Below, piece after piece: positions 1 through 12,028 of a stretch of DNA of 64,000 nucleotides (the first letter of the stretch is position 1; the number at the start of each line of letters is the position of its first letter). The translations under genes and the position numbers were made by a program. Source of the stretch: Camellia lanceoleosa (lineage: Eukaryota > Streptophyta > Magnoliopsida > Ericales > Theaceae); contig CM045758.1 of the NCBI GenBank assembly GCA_025200525.1, positions 225,390,667-225,454,666 on the forward strand, read 5' to 3'. The notes below the pieces were generated by a model, which had not been told where the DNA came from, made no database searches, and saw nothing but the letters and a program-made list of their open reading frames with translations.

Positions 1-581
1 GAATCTAGGTGTGATGCCTAGATTTGTCTTCTTCTTTTACTGTTCACGGGTACTGTTCACAGCACCCAGAACAGCCCGTGTTTTGATCTCTTTCACCCGG
101 TTTATTAATCCTAAGCCTAGTTCATTCCATTCATTAATTGTAATCCTAAAATTCCTATTGATTTTCAGCTTTAAGCAACCATAAAAACCCACAGAAAGTA
201 TGTTTTACCTTCCTCACAGACTGTCCCTAATCGTCCTGCATCAGGGAGAAGAAGTTTTTGCATTATTTTTTTAATAGTTTGGGTTCACATTTTTAAAATG
301 TGAAAATATGTTGGGTTAACAGGTTAAAAAGAAAATATTTCTATTAATTATAATTTTTGATAGCTGTTGAAAAAAAAATGCTATGGATGTTAATAAATTA
401 AAGCATTTTGGGGAGAAAATGATGTGAACACATGCTATTAAAAGCTGCTTCTATTGTAGTACAAATCAAATCAAATTAAATGCACTATTATTATTGAGAT
501 TTCAATCAAAGCCCAAAGGCAAAGAGTAAAGGGTCAACTATACCTTTCATGATGAAAAGTTTGCCTTCATGCGATATTATA
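1..581. other. unassigned AT-rich flank
   Basis: No gene or bounded element could be supported. The first 240 bases are less AT-rich and have an LTR-like texture (a repeated CTGTTCACGG-type phrase), but no ends, primer-binding site or coding sequence were found. The rest is AT-rich intergenic sequence. Confidence 0.4.
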
Positions 582-770
582 CTTAGGAGTGTGCGCGGTG
601 TGGGTCGGTACGGTTTAGGAATAAAATAGAAACCATATAACGGGGGTGACGGATTGATAAAATGGTCATTAGAAATTGCTATTTTCCTTATCAAGAACCG
701 ACGGTTCGATTGGCAAATAATGCCGGTTTCAGTTTGGCGGTTTAGGCGGATTGGCGATTTATAAAAAAAC
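582..770. mobile_element. possible end of a decayed hAT-type MITE
   Basis: The stretch starts with a TTAGGAGTGTGCGCGG-like end. It continues with a G-rich GGTTTAGG/GGCGGATTGG texture that resembles the hAT-type MITE at 31744-32191. The opposite end and a target-site duplication were not found, so it may be a fragment. Confidence 0.3.
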
Positions 771-1697
771 ATAATTCAAATTATAAAACTTAAATCAAAG
801 AGCAAAAAGATCTAATTTATAAATTAACTAAAATAGTCAAAATTAAAATAGATATTCATTCATTTAATCTAACATCAAACATTGACAAACTACTGAATTA
901 AAAATCCAATAATCTAAACAAAGTATACAATAATAACAATTTAAAAATACAAATCTTTTATAAATATGAATTTCAAACAAAACCATAATATATGATAATA
1001 AAGGAGAAATGATTTTTTTGGTCCAAAATAATTGACAAACAGGTTGTGGGCACAATTAACAAATACAAAGTCATGGAATCAGAGAGTACCAAGTTCTTTA
1101 GATTTCAAATACCATAGATTTGTCTTTTTTTGCTCTGTTATTAAGAAACAAATTTTAGGCAGCAATAAACTCCTGTATATATTTTACCAGCAACTATATT
1201 ATATATATCTACCCATTCTCTTCTCTATCTCTCTCCAAGATTCTGAACCATCATTGATAAAAAAGAGAAAAATGATGAAGAGCGAGAGCGACATACCTGT
1301 GAAGAGCAGCGGCGGCGACGAGCAACGGCGGCGGCGCAGTAGCAGCAAGGCTAGTGACACATAGTGGCGCCGATCAACAAGTAAGGCGGACGAGCAACAG
1401 GAGAGGCGAAGAGCAATCGATGAATGAAAGAGATGGATTGGGTGGTGACTTTAGGCTTAATTGAGAATTGATTGCGTGTCTGAGCGTATGCACATTTACA
1501 TTGATAGATTGAATCCAATGGTTGGAATATAATCTGGATATGTATATATATTGGCCGGAAGGTAAAATGGAATTGATGGCGGGTCGGATCGGTTGATCCG
1601 GCGAGTTGACTTTCATAAACCGCCACCCTCCACCCGCCCAACCCACCTGTCAGAAGCAAAAAAATGCAGGGTTCCCGCGCGGTTCCATGTGACTCAG

Positions 1698-2424
1698 TGT
1701 CGTTTGAGAACAAGTTTTTTTAATAATTTTTTAATTTTTTAGTTAAAATATGATGAAAAAAATTAGTTTGTTTATGATGATATTTTAATTTTTTATGAAA
1801 ATATGTGTAAAAAATAGAAAGAAAATAAAATCTTTGACTTTTTAGTATAGGTTGTTAGCTGTTAAACCAGGCCTGAGGCCGATTTAGCCAAAAAATTAAA
1901 AAGTTATTAAAAAAACGTCAAAAAGCCAACAACTCATACCAAAAAGTTAAAGATTGTCTTTTCTCTCTACTTTTTGTATATCTTTTCGTAAAAAGTCAAA
2001 AAGTCATCCTAAACAAAGTGCCATTTTGGGAACTAAAATAAAAAGTCACGTTTTTGTCGAAAGGTCCAAAAACAAAAGTGGCAAAAACGCAACAAAATTG
2101 GTTTGAGAAGTTTTAAAAACGCAAGTGTGAAATTACAAATTGGGGCCTATGACAAAAAAATTAAAAAATAAAAATTCTTATGTTGGGTAAGGGTATTTGG
2201 GTCATTTTAATTTGATTTGACACCATAAACAAATATTAAACTAAAAAACCAAAAATTAGTTTTTTACTAACTTCCCAAATCACTTTCCAAAAAACTAAAA
2301 AGCTTGGTAAAAAGTCAAAAGCTAACTTTTTACTAACTTCTCAAAACACCCCTACTAATTTTTTTTAGCTCATATTTTAGCTAAATAACCAAAAAATTAC
2401 TAAATTAACCTGTTCTCAAACGAG
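1698..2424. mobile_element. AT-rich foldback MITE, probably composite
   Basis: The ends are inverted copies of TCGTTTGAGAACA (left) and TGTTCTCAAACGA (right). Both ends are followed inward by AT-rich sequence with repeated AAAAAGTCAAAAAG motifs. An internal AGGCCTGAGGCC phrase near 1868 suggests a second element inserted in the first. CAG/CAGT occurs on both outer sides, but the duplication cannot be fixed to the base. No coding capacity. Confidence 0.5.
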
Positions 2425-3370
2425 GCCAGTGGTTTTAACAATTTTTTGCACTATTATACTCACCACACCCACACTAACACTATTTCACGAGGGAATACGC
2501 ATCACCAATCTTTTAACAATGAATCGAAGAACATATAAATCAAATATAGTATTAGACACTGAATATGTTAATCAACAAAAAATTTTAGATATGGCCACAC
2601 CTTATAAAATTATGTTAAAACATGTATTTGATTTATGGGTTCCTACACTTGCTAATTCTAGAGTTCCAAAAAAATAACAAAAAAAATCACTAACATTGTG
2701 ATTTACGAAGGAAATAAAAACATTGAAAAGGTGTACAAATATCATTCCTTATAGGCGAATTTCTAGGAACTTGAACAAGTTTTCTGTTATATTTACAATC
2801 TCAAAATATGAGTACAGCCAAAAGATTAGAGAATAGTAGATTTGGGTACGAATCTTGTGTATAATTTTATCTCTACCAGTGTATTGATGCAAAATAAAAG
2901 AAAAAGAAAAAGAAAACAGTGAGAAAAATAATAAAGAATAAATAACAAAGAAAATATACAAAGATGACACATGGTGAGCTAAATCCAACCCAACAAGGTC
3001 TCTTCTGCCCAGCAAATGTTCAAAACCAATGAAGAACAATTAAGGAACAATTAACGCTCCAAAAAGTAATGGAAGAATAAAAAATAAAAACCCAAAAGTA
3101 TACATGGGTAAAATAATAATAATAATAATAATAAAAGAACATTTTATCTTCACATAACCAAGAATGAAGAACTCCTTTTGTACACAAGTCTGAAAACACA
3201 CCCCCCCCTCCAAAAAAAAAAAAAAAAAACCAATACATTTTATTATAAACTTTGTTTAAGAATAATTAGAATACAAAAGTAGGGAAAGAAAAAAAAGAAG
3301 TCACTTGCTTTTTAGGAGCAATGTGCCAAATTTGAATTTTGATAATCATCCCATTGACATTTAAAGTTTA
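2425..3370. other. intergenic AT-rich sequence with a trinucleotide microsatellite
   Basis: No gene is supported. An (ATA)n microsatellite lies at about 3110-3135, and a C-rich run followed by poly(A) at about 3200-3230. Confidence 0.5.
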
Positions 3371-3375
3371 GGTAT

Positions 3376-3913
3376 TGTGTGAGTAATTTTCCGATCACAC
3401 TACTAACTCAGTGATCAGCTGGTGAGAACTAGAAGAATAGATGATACCTGGCTAACCTGCAACAGAAAGAGAAGATTCCAGCGGTGGTTTTTCCATCTGG
3501 GGGCACTCTGACGATCAAGTCAGTATATCTCTCAAAGATAATCAAGTGCTAAATTCACTATTCAAAGCATAAATAGCGTACCTTAGACCCACGGGGTGCC
3601 TCTTCTTTTATAGTTAATTCAATCCCAGTCCCACTAGAAACCTGACTTCTATGGACTCCCATTCAGTGCTTACTTTAGACTCTACAAGAGATAAGGATAG
3701 ACTCCCTAAGAGTGTTATCCTTATCCATCCTGTAGTCATCCTTCATCTTAGGACTCTTGTCCCTTATCCATTTATCTCGGATTCCAATATCTTCGCAAGA
3801 AACCTCGGCCCAGCCAAGATCACCTCAGCACAACGACCAGGACACGTGGCACCTCAGCTGACATATCGGCGTCACCTTGCCATGTGTTGGTATTCAGAAA
3901 ATATATCCCCACA
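3376..3913 (-). mobile_element. solo LTR, 538 bp
   Basis: Read on the minus strand the block runs from TGTGGGGATA to ACTCACACA, so it has canonical TG...CA ends. It is flanked by GGTAT (3371-3375) and GATAT (3914-3918), a 5-bp duplication with one mismatch. Inside, the minus strand has a CACGTGTCC segment and a TATTTATGC TATA-like stretch. These are followed by the TGACTTGATCGTCAG phrase common in plant LTR R/U5 regions. No internal retrotransposon sequence adjoins it, so a solo LTR left by LTR-LTR recombination is the simplest reading. The superfamily is not determined. Confidence 0.6.
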
Positions 3914-4210
3914 GATATCAAACAAATTATCATTAAAAAAAAAAAAACACTTCATAAAGAGCAACAGATCACACTTCATATGCAAGCAATAAAGTACGAA
4001 TGTTAATCATAATGGAAACAAGCATTATTATCATGACTACACAATTACTTTTTCGTGGGTTTTTCTTTGAATCAGTCATTACTTCAATGCTATGCAAGCC
4101 AAAATCACTCTAAGTTTGTGTGATAAAGTTTTTTAAAATACATGAATCAATCAAATTTTGCAAAATTTGCATAAAATCTATGGATAAAGCTTGAGAGCTC
4201 GAATGAGCTC

Positions 4211-4492
4211 CCCCCCGAATCCCCGGAAAATGGAAACAGAGGGAAACAGAGGGAGAAAAGCGGGTGAAGGCAAGAGAGAGAGAGGGAGAAAGAGAGAGGA
4301 GAGGAGAGAGAGAAGAATTGCCGCAGTTCAGAAATTTCTCCGCCAAGACTCTCCGCCCCTAGTTGATGGCCCCTCCAGTCCACCTCTCATTCTTTCTCTT
4401 CGTCTTCTTCTTCTTCTTCGTTTCTGATTCAACCAAAACAAAAAAAAAAGGCAAAAACGACGTCGTTTTTGCCTTTAGGGGGATTCGGGGGG
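4211..4492. mobile_element. small inverted-repeat element with a 30-bp palindrome
   Basis: A 14-bp perfect inverted repeat, CCCCCCGAATCCCC (4211-4224) and its complement (4479-4492), bounds a purine-rich then CTT-rich interior. Near the right end is a perfect 30-bp palindrome (4447-4476) centred on ACGACGTCGT. No target duplication was identified, so the element class is uncertain. Confidence 0.45.
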
Positions 4493-4599
4493 ACTGGTTT
4501 CGAGCGACGTGGCATTACTCAAAATCTATTACCTTCCTTCACTTGAAGATGAATAGTAATTCCTGCTATGGCAAAAACTATGAATCCAACCATGAAGAA

Positions 4600-4635
4600 A
4601 AAAAAAAATAATAATAATAATAATAATAATAACAA
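4600..4635. repeat. (AAT)n microsatellite
   Basis: A run of ATA/AAT trinucleotides directly follows an A-rich tract. Confidence 0.85.
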
Positions 4636-5365
4636 CAAATTTGGATAGGCTTTAACAGATAACTTTTCATTTGAAGCATGAAAATGCATTTTTTTTTTTA
4701 TTTCCAAATTATGTTGTATGTTAGTTGGATCATTAGTTGAGATATTTTTTTCTTTTCCCAAACCAAGCCAAGAATTGTCTAATTTACATGAAAGTGAGCT
4801 TCAAATAGAGATTCCAAATCCAATGTTTAGTAATTACCCCTAAGCATAGGACAAAACAAAATAACACACCAACAAAAGGAATAACATGAGAGTTCTTCAA
4901 CTAAACATATATGTATATGTATATGATATATATCACAAGAGGTGAGACCAAAATATTAATGTGAGGGTTGTCCCACCTTTCAAACCTTAGCTGCTGGAGC
5001 AGCATTACTAGTAAGCCAAAAGCTCTCTCAAGCTCCCTCCTTCCCAGTCTGGCAAATACAATTGCTTTTTCTCCAACCTGTCACACTCCACACACGGTGG
5101 TTTCTTTCCACCAAGGTAAAAAAAAGAGGTCCATCTAATGCTTTATTTAATTTTCTTTTTATTCACCCACTATATCTTATTTCTTATTTTCCAAAATGTA
5201 CAAGATAATCCATTAAAAGACGAAAAAAAAAAACATTTTTTATGTCTTTTTTCTTATGAGATTTTTCAAGATTTTCAGCAGTGGCTTGGTAGGTGTCTTG
5301 ATCCATATCATAGAAAATCATATATATAGTTAATAGGGAAATCATATATAGGTAGAAAAATTCAC

Positions 5366-5525
5366 CAAGGATCCTCTAGAGTATTTTTTTCTTAAAGTTT
5401 CTTAAAGTGGTGTATTGTGTGGTTGAGATTTAATGCTGAAAAATTGATATGACTTGTCATTAAATCTCAACCACACAATGCCCCACTTTGAAAAACTTTA
5501 GAGAAAAAAAACTCTAAAAATCCTT
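5366..5525. mobile_element. foldback MITE related to the large MULE ends
   Basis: Two arms form a near-perfect hairpin. The left arm runs AAGGATCCTCTAGAG to GGTTGAGATTTAATG; the right arm runs CATTAAATCTCAACC to CTCTAAAAATCCTT. The outer AAGGATCCTCTAGAGTA matches the right terminal repeat of the MULE at 42957-49687, suggesting the same terminal-repeat lineage. No clear 9-bp duplication was seen. Confidence 0.55.
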
Positions 5526-5529
5526 GCTC

Positions 5530-7050
5530 AGAAAAATTATAGAATTATTGGTTGGAAAGAGACATTGGTAATATATATGGTCCCCAAGGTTAATTTTGTC
5601 AAGGCCAATGGGGTGAGGTGGGGTGTGGTCCTCGGACTCTGCAAGGGAAGATTTGGGGTCCTGAGAAAGCTAGCTAGGAGTGCGAGTGGGAGGACATTGG
5701 GAGGGCACATGGGCCAACCATCCAACTTGTCGGACGTCCCGCCAAACTCCTATTTCATCAATTTATAGCCTAAACGGTCCCATTCCCATCAACACAGACA
5801 CACATACACACGAAAAAACAAAAACAAAACCTTTAAATGGCTTGCGTAACCCACGATTTTGTTGGCACTTTCATGCTAACGTAGGCAATCTCACTTCTAT
5901 ATATTAGCTTTTTGGAAAATAGGTTTAAAATTTGATTTTTTTATTTTTTAAAAATAAAGTGGTAATTCAACTTTAAAAAAAAAATTAAAAAGTCAATAAA
6001 TTAATTTTTAACCACGTATCAAAATAGGTCATTATTAGTAGTATTAGGTTTACGTGTTTTTTAATAATTTAGTTACATGTATACCACGTGCTACATTCAA
6101 ATTAAATAAAAGTCTTATTCTGATTTTTAAAATTATATTTATTTTTTTAATTTAGTGGTGGGATTGGATTAATAACCAAGTTATTAACCGTAGGCAGATT
6201 GATAATCTTGTAAAGCAGTCAGATTAATTTACTTTAGAAGGAATTGTGATTGAAAAATCAATCATGCTACAAATATTTCTTATAATAATCTCAGACAAAC
6301 AAAAATTATTGTCATCATATTATTAATTAGATGGTGTCTAAACAAAAACTTTACATCTTACGTCTCGTATAATATCACTATATTAATGATCTAATTACTC
6401 AATTATACCGTACCTAATTCATCATATGACCTTTGAGTAGATATTAAGATAATTTAAAAGATTTTGGATTTTTCTCTTAAGTTTCAATTTAAATATAGCT
6501 ATCATGTTTAGAGTATTCACATCAGTCGTAACAAATTTTGAATCAAATTATAATCTAAAGAATACTTTTACGTTTTAGCTATTATTATTATATACACACT
6601 CCATCAAACTCTCTATTTTAAAATTTTATTTTATTAAAATATTTATTTTTATTCATTTTTGTATTTAAATATCTTTTCAATGAATAGTACATAAAAAATT
6701 AAAAAATGTGAAGTCAAATCTATCAAAAAAAAATGATAAACTATTGAATAATTCATGAGTAGTATTGTTGAGATACTGTAACAAAGTTAACCAAAAGTTA
6801 GTTCATAAATAATTTATTAAGATTAATGGAATAAGAATTTTATGATTTGTTAACTATATTTAAGCTATTTTGGGAAGTGAGTTAAAAGTCACTTTTCAAC
6901 TTTTAACTCACTTTTTCTCTCATAAAAAAAAAAAGACAAAAAAAAAATGCCAAAAAATTAATTTTTAACTATCCTTTCAAAACACTCATTAATTAAAAAT
7001 TACATTTGATGAGGCTAATGTGAATAATATTAGGCTTGTAAGTATTTTAT
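5530..7050. other. AT-rich intergenic DNA, no gene found
   Basis: Open frames here are short and show no recognisable protein. AAAAGTCA-type motifs at about 6860-7000 hint at another decayed MITE without clear ends. Confidence 0.5.
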
Positions 7051-7055
7051 TTACG

Positions 7056-7200
7056 TTGTATTTGGTTGAAAGATCTGGAGAGAGATTTGAAAAGAGAAAA
7101 GAAAAAATTGTGTGACACTAAGTAAAATGTAGGTATATTTTATTTATATTTTATCTATATTTTTCATTTTCTTTTCTAAATCTCCCAATCAAACACAATA
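7056..7200. mobile_element. small MITE, about 145 bp
   Basis: The ends TTGTATTTGGTTGA and CCAATCAAACACAA are imperfect inverted repeats around a GAGA/TTTCTTTTC interior. No coding sequence. The duplication is not certain. Confidence 0.4.
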
Positions 7201-7338
7201 TTATGAAATAATTAAGTTAATTATATAATTATAATTTTTTTAAAAAATATACACATTATCTTTTATTTTATTTCTATAAGAATCATTATTTATGTGTCTC
7301 ATTTTATGTTTTGCGTGTAGGCTATGAATAATATTCAC

Positions 7339-7768
7339 TGTGTTTGATTACTAGTTTTTCAAAACAGTTTTCAGAAAATTTTACTTTCTTATTTTTCGTA
7401 TTTTTTTGTTTTTATTGAATTTTTTTAATATTTTAAGCAATTTTTTTATTTTTTAAACACACCTAACATAAATATACCTAAAAAGTAAAAAAAATTGTAA
7501 AAAAAATCTTTTAAAAATTCACTAAATGCCAAAAATACAAAAAAAAATACAAAAATTTAGTATATTTTTTGTATTTATATGTATTTATTAATTTTTTAAA
7601 ATATTTTTTCACAATTTTTTTATTTTTTAGATACCTCTAACTAAGGTGCATCTAAAAAAGTAAAAAAATGTTTAAAATTTTAAAAATATTCACTAAAAAT
7701 AAAAGAATACGAAAATTAAAAAATTTAATTTTTAAAAAATTTAATTCAAAAAATTGAAACCAAACATA
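7339..7768. mobile_element. AT-rich MITE, TGTGTTTGRTT family (copy 1)
   Basis: The ends are TGTGTTTGATTACTAG...TTTTTCAAAA on the left and TTCAAAAAATTGAAACCAAACATA on the right. The interior has TTTTTAGATAC/ATACCTAA motifs and repeated AAAATATTTTT. A very similar element lies at 30532-30938, and the left end of a third copy starts at 63931. Confidence 0.5.
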
Positions 7769-8112
7769 TTGATTAGCAATGCATTATTTGATAAAGAATG
7801 GTCAAGGGGCACAAGGGGGCAAGTGGACGATTGCAACACATAAATGTAAATGAAAATGTGAATGTGAATGTAAATGTAAGAGTAATGCTATATACTATTA
7901 ATTTATCATCATTAATTTTATTATTAGTGAGGTGATAATTGAAAAAAATAAAAAATAAAAATCAAGACACAAAACACATGTGGTAGTGAGTGAGACCCAC
8001 TGTCACATCATTAGAGCCACCACTAATTAGTGATCTAAAATATTTTTAATGAATATAATATTTGAAGTCACGTGAAGAGAGAGGGACTTAGCTGTTGGTA
8101 CAATCATTCAAG

Positions 8113-8960
8113 GAGTCCGGATCCTCTCCAGCGGGAATTTCCGTCCGGTCCTCCGGGCTGCTCGAATAAACCACGTCACGGGGCCAAAACTGCTCGAGAT
8201 CAAGCTTGGTTTAAAAAAAAAAAAAAATTGAATTGTTTTTGATTCAACACAGAACCAGAACTTCTCTCCATTCTCTCCCTTGATTGTGTGAACACAGATT
8301 TTTGAGTACCCATTTTATCATTTGGATTTGTGGGTCTGGTTCATCTCCCCAAAAATCCCATCTGGGTACTCTTTTTTTGCTCAAATCGTAATTGTAAGTT
8401 CTCTTTGCTCTGTTTTCTCTACTTCCTGCAATATTTTTTTCTCTCCATTATTACATGGTAATTCCTGTTGATAAATGGTGTTTGATTTGATTTCAGAGAT
8501 GGGGTTTGAAGGGTCCAGGGATGGACACAAGCGTTCTAAGACGTAGCCATGAGATTTCTTGTTCTGATATTTCTTTATTCAGTTTTCGGTATTTTGGAGC
8601 TGATGGGTTTCATCATTTATTGCCTCTTTTCAGTTTTTTGATGCCGTTTTCACTATTTTCATTGGATCATTGATTGAAAGATTTTTTTTGGTATTTTTAT
8701 TTTCAAAATAATTAGTGTTGAATCAAAAACACAGAACCAAACTTGATCTGAGCTTCGAAGAGGGAGGAGAGAAAAAGTGAAAGGGAGAGAAGGGAGAGAA
8801 GTTCTGGTTCTGTGTTGAATCAAAAACAATTCAAAAAATTTTTTTTTTTTTTAAACCAAGCTTGATCTGAGCCGCAGGTTTTGGCCCTGGTGACGTGGCT
8901 TCATCTGAGCCGTCGCCCGGAGGACCGGACGGAAATTCCCGCTGGAGAGGATCCGGACTC
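8113..8960 (+). mobile_element. non-autonomous MULE (Pack-MULE-like), 848 bp
   Basis: Long terminal inverted repeats of roughly 170 bp start GAGTCCGGATCC (8113) and end GGATCCGGACTC (8960). They are flanked by a perfect 9-bp duplication, TCATTCAAG, at 8104-8112 and 8961-8969. Long terminal repeats with a 9-bp duplication are diagnostic of Mutator-like elements. There is no transposase. The interior looks like a transcribed leader: a donor GTAAGT at 8394 and an acceptor TTTCAG ending at 8496. These are followed by an ATG at 8499 opening a 15-codon frame (MGFEGSRDGHKRSKT, stop at 8544-8546). That suggests capture of a host 5' exon, intron and start region. The source gene is not recognised. Confidence 0.85.
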
Positions 8961-9377
8961 TCATTCAAGACTCTCTGCACACATAACCGTCGTTTGGCAG
9001 TAAGTTTTTAAAATTAATTTTTTAATGTTTTGATTATTTTAAGTTTTATTTATCAATTATATATTTTAATTAAAAAATTAAAAAATATATTATAAATTAT
9101 TATATCATTCTTTTTATTTTTTATATAAATTTTTATAAAAATAAAAAATTACATTTTTAAACGTAAAAATTTGTTTGGTTTAATTTTTTTGGACTTTTTT
9201 TATTTTTGTAAGAAAAAAATAAAATAATTGTGATTTGAATATGACATTTTATCTTATTAACTTGTTTGGTCTATTTTATTTTTTATACTTTTTTAATAAA
9301 AAAAGTAAAACCAAACAAACATATAGAAGTTATTAGGTGATTTTAGAGTATTCCTTGACATTATTTATTAAGAAATA

Positions 9378-9594
9378 AGGTTTCGTTTGACATGTGCTTG
9401 TTTTAGTCTAAAAATTAAAAGTTCTTAAAAAAATTAAAAAATCTATAACTTATATCAAAAAATTAAATATATTTTTTTTCTTTTTTTTTACACATATTTT
9501 CGTAAAAAATTAAAAAATAATTTCAAATATAAATTTTTTATCTCGTCCTTTAGTTAAAAAATAAAAAATTACTAAAATAATATATTTTTAAACG
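9378..9594. mobile_element. AT-rich MITE-like segment
   Basis: TTTCGTTTGACATG at the left and AAACGAGAA at the right are inverted ends of the CGTTTG type around AAAAATTAAAAA repeats. It belongs to the diffuse MITE mass between 8980 and 10620. Confidence 0.35.
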
Positions 9595-9669
9595 AGAACT
9601 AGGTACCTGATCACTTAAAAAAAAGGCAAAGTAGTATGTCTTCCCTGCTTACAAAGGTTAAAAATACTG

Positions 9670-9710
9670 AGGAGAGAGAGAGAGAGAGAGGGGGAGAGAG
9701 AGCGAAAAAA
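9670..9710. repeat. GA microsatellite
   Basis: A GAGAGA run with a short G4 interruption. Confidence 0.8.
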
Positions 9711-9737
9711 GGCAATTAAAAATTTCGACAATGCTAT

Positions 9738-9875
9738 GTAACTCAAATTTTGTGGCTCAAAAGTGGCTCAAATGGCCAAAACGACGTCGTTTTGAGTACA
9801 GAACAACATTCAAATGACCAAAACGACGTCGTTTTGGCCATTTGAACCACTTTTGAGTCACAAAATTTGAGCTAC
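9738..9875. mobile_element. 138-bp hairpin MITE with two GACGTC palindromes
   Basis: Almost the whole sequence is a pair of arms about 58 nt long. The left arm runs GTAACTCAAATTTTGTGGC to AAAACGACGTCGTTTT; the right arm is its near-perfect complement. Each arm carries its own palindrome (9777-9794 and 9818-9837). A spacer of about 23 nt separates them. No coding capacity and no certain target duplication. Confidence 0.65.
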
Positions 9876-9914
9876 GAGACATTTTTCTAAAAATTTTGAG
9901 ACTGAAATTGAGCT

Positions 9915-10090
9915 AAGGTGAGGTTGGGTTGGGGTTATGGGTTATGGGTTATGGGTTATGTAACAAGAGAGTGGGTTAATTTTTTAGGGTTAGTTTGGAA
10001 TGTGGGTTAATTTTGGAATGTGGGTTAATTTTAATCTGGGTTAATTTTGAGTTTAGGATTAGTTTGGAATGTGGGTTAATTTTTTAGGTT
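9915..10090. repeat. short tandem repeats: GGGTTAT heptamer and GTGGGTTAATTTT phrases
   Basis: About four adjacent copies of a GGGTTAT heptamer are followed by several spaced copies of GTGGGTTAATTTT. The heptamer is a permutation of a telomere-variant sequence, but the array is tiny and sits in transposon-rich DNA. Confidence 0.7.
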
Positions 10091-10378
10091 TTTTTATTAT
10101 TTTAATCTGTGATTAAAAAGTTTTGTTTGGAAGTTTTAGTTTAAAAGTCAAAAAATTACTAAAAAAAATCAAAAAAACTATTACTTATAACAAAAAAAGG
10201 AAGATTTCATTTTCTCTCTATTTTTTGTAAGATTTTTCATAAAAAATCAAAAAATTATTTTAAACATATAATTTTTTTATCTCATATTTTAATTAAAAAA
10301 ATTAAATACTAAAATAAGATGTACTCCAACGAGATCTAAGTGTTTTATTGCCACTTAAAAAAAGACAGTAGTAGTATG

Positions 10379-10610
10379 GGTCCGTTTGGCAAGTTGGGTT
10401 AGGGGCTTTTTTGGCTATTTTAGCCACAAAAGACAAAATAGGTTATTTTAGCCACAAAAAATAAAATATCACATCCAACCCATAATCATTACACTTTTCT
10501 CTCATAAAAAAAGTCAAAAAAGTCAAAAAGTCCTTCCCAAACCAAACTTTTTAGCCCAGACTAAAATAACTAAAAAACCAAAAAATCAACTCACTTTCCA
10601 AACCAACCCC
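10379..10610. mobile_element. MITE-like element with GGGTCCGTTTGG ends
   Basis: The left end GGGTCCGTTTGGCAAGTTGG and the right end TTTCCAAACCAACCCC are imperfect inverted repeats. The interior has TTTTAGCCACAAAA repeats. A Tourist-like class is plausible, but the 3-bp duplication is not definite. Confidence 0.45.
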
Positions 10611-10619
10611 ATATGTCCC

Positions 10620-12028
10620 TGCTCATAAAGGTTAAAAATACTGAAGAGGGAAGGGGGCAATTGAAAATTTTGACACTGAAATTGAGATGAGGTGAGGTTG
10701 GGTTGGGATTGTGGGTTAGGTAACACCATTCCATTACGAGAGGCGCAGCCAGTTTTATGAGAGCAGAGCTTAGGGTTGGTTTAAGGATGTGATTTGGTTT
10801 TTAAATTTTTTTAATACATGATTAAAAAATTTCATTTGAAATTGATTTTTTAATTTTTATAAAAGAAAAAATAAAATAATTATAAGTTAAAAATAAAATT
10901 TTATCTTATTTAATTAAAATAATTTATTTTATACTATATATATAACTATTTTGACCCCAACCTTTGATTTCAAACGGGCCTTAAACAAAACTTTGAGCGC
11001 CCACCCACCCTAAAACAATCTCAACTATCTATTATTATCGTAGTATAGATATGTGTAGTAGGGTAAAAAAATATGTGATAAATTTTGGTAGGCATTGTTT
11101 ATGTACAGCACAGTAGGTGTCTCTGAGCGTGTCAAGATCTCTTTGAAAGAGAGATTTGTAGTCTGAGGCAAAGGTCAGAGTAAAAAAAGGGGGATGGAAA
11201 TGGATGGATGGTGAAATGTGAAAGAGTTTTTTAAGTTTGAATTGAAAGAGCAAGAGGGGAAGCAGTAGGTGTAGGTGCGGTGAATGAAAACTCCTCACGG
11301 GAAACTTGGGCTTTCTACTATGTTATTCCAAAGCTTTCCTCTACCATGAACCAGTTGTCAATTTGTTATTAGTTTCCTACCTAGGCTAGTTTCAGACCAA
11401 GGCAAAAAAAAAAAAAAAAATTGCTCAAAACGACGTCGTTTTAGACATTAGAAAAATTAAAAAAGACTCTTTTAAAAGGACAAATCATTTCCCTTTATGG
11501 ACCGTACTAGGGAGCCCTTATCAAAAATCAACTAATCATTGTGCAATTGTCAAATTCAATTACTTCTAGTGTGTCCTCGTTTTCTAGTAAAACATAATAA
11601 AAATATACTATATGATATGAAAAATTGGTTTTTTCAATTAAATATAGATGTTTCACATTTAATCATAATTCTTTTGAAACAGAAAGAGTGATTAATAGAT
11701 ATTTCACTTTTAATCATGATTTTTTTGAAACTGAAAGAATTGTTAATGAGATTATAAATAGGATTTTCTCTTCTTAATTTTTTGTTTATTTATTTTTGTA
11801 TCAACATCATTTTGAAAATGCTTACACAAAAAAATAAATATTTGTTTTAAAATTTTATAATCTAGCACTACACCATTTACAAAAACAGATCATGATTTTT
11901 TCAAGTTCCACTAAAATCTTCTTGCCAATTATGGCTTCATTTTTTAAAATTTTAAAGAATATATGTCTCACAAAATTAATAATTATTTATTTCAAGTGCT
12001 TTTTCAAAACCACTTATATTATATTTGT
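10620..12028. other. intergenic DNA without a supported gene
   Basis: An 88-codon minus-strand frame at 11035-11298 is low-complexity, rich in L, F and H, and has no recognisable domain. A further GACGTC palindrome lies at 11427-11442, next to an A-run. Confidence 0.45.

Noticed and set aside
1032..1364. 110-codon frame with a basic, serine-rich end as a gene.
   Set aside because: Composition switches abruptly from AT-rich to a GGC/CGG repeat tail with no domain, so it reads as a chance frame through repeats.
2429..2677. 82-codon + strand frame as a gene.
   Set aside because: No recognisable domain, AT-rich codons and no splice or neighbour support. It begins at the edge of a MITE.
11035..11298. 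88-codon minus-strand frame as a secreted protein.
   Set aside because: Leucine/phenylalanine/histidine low complexity throughout. No clear signal sequence or family.
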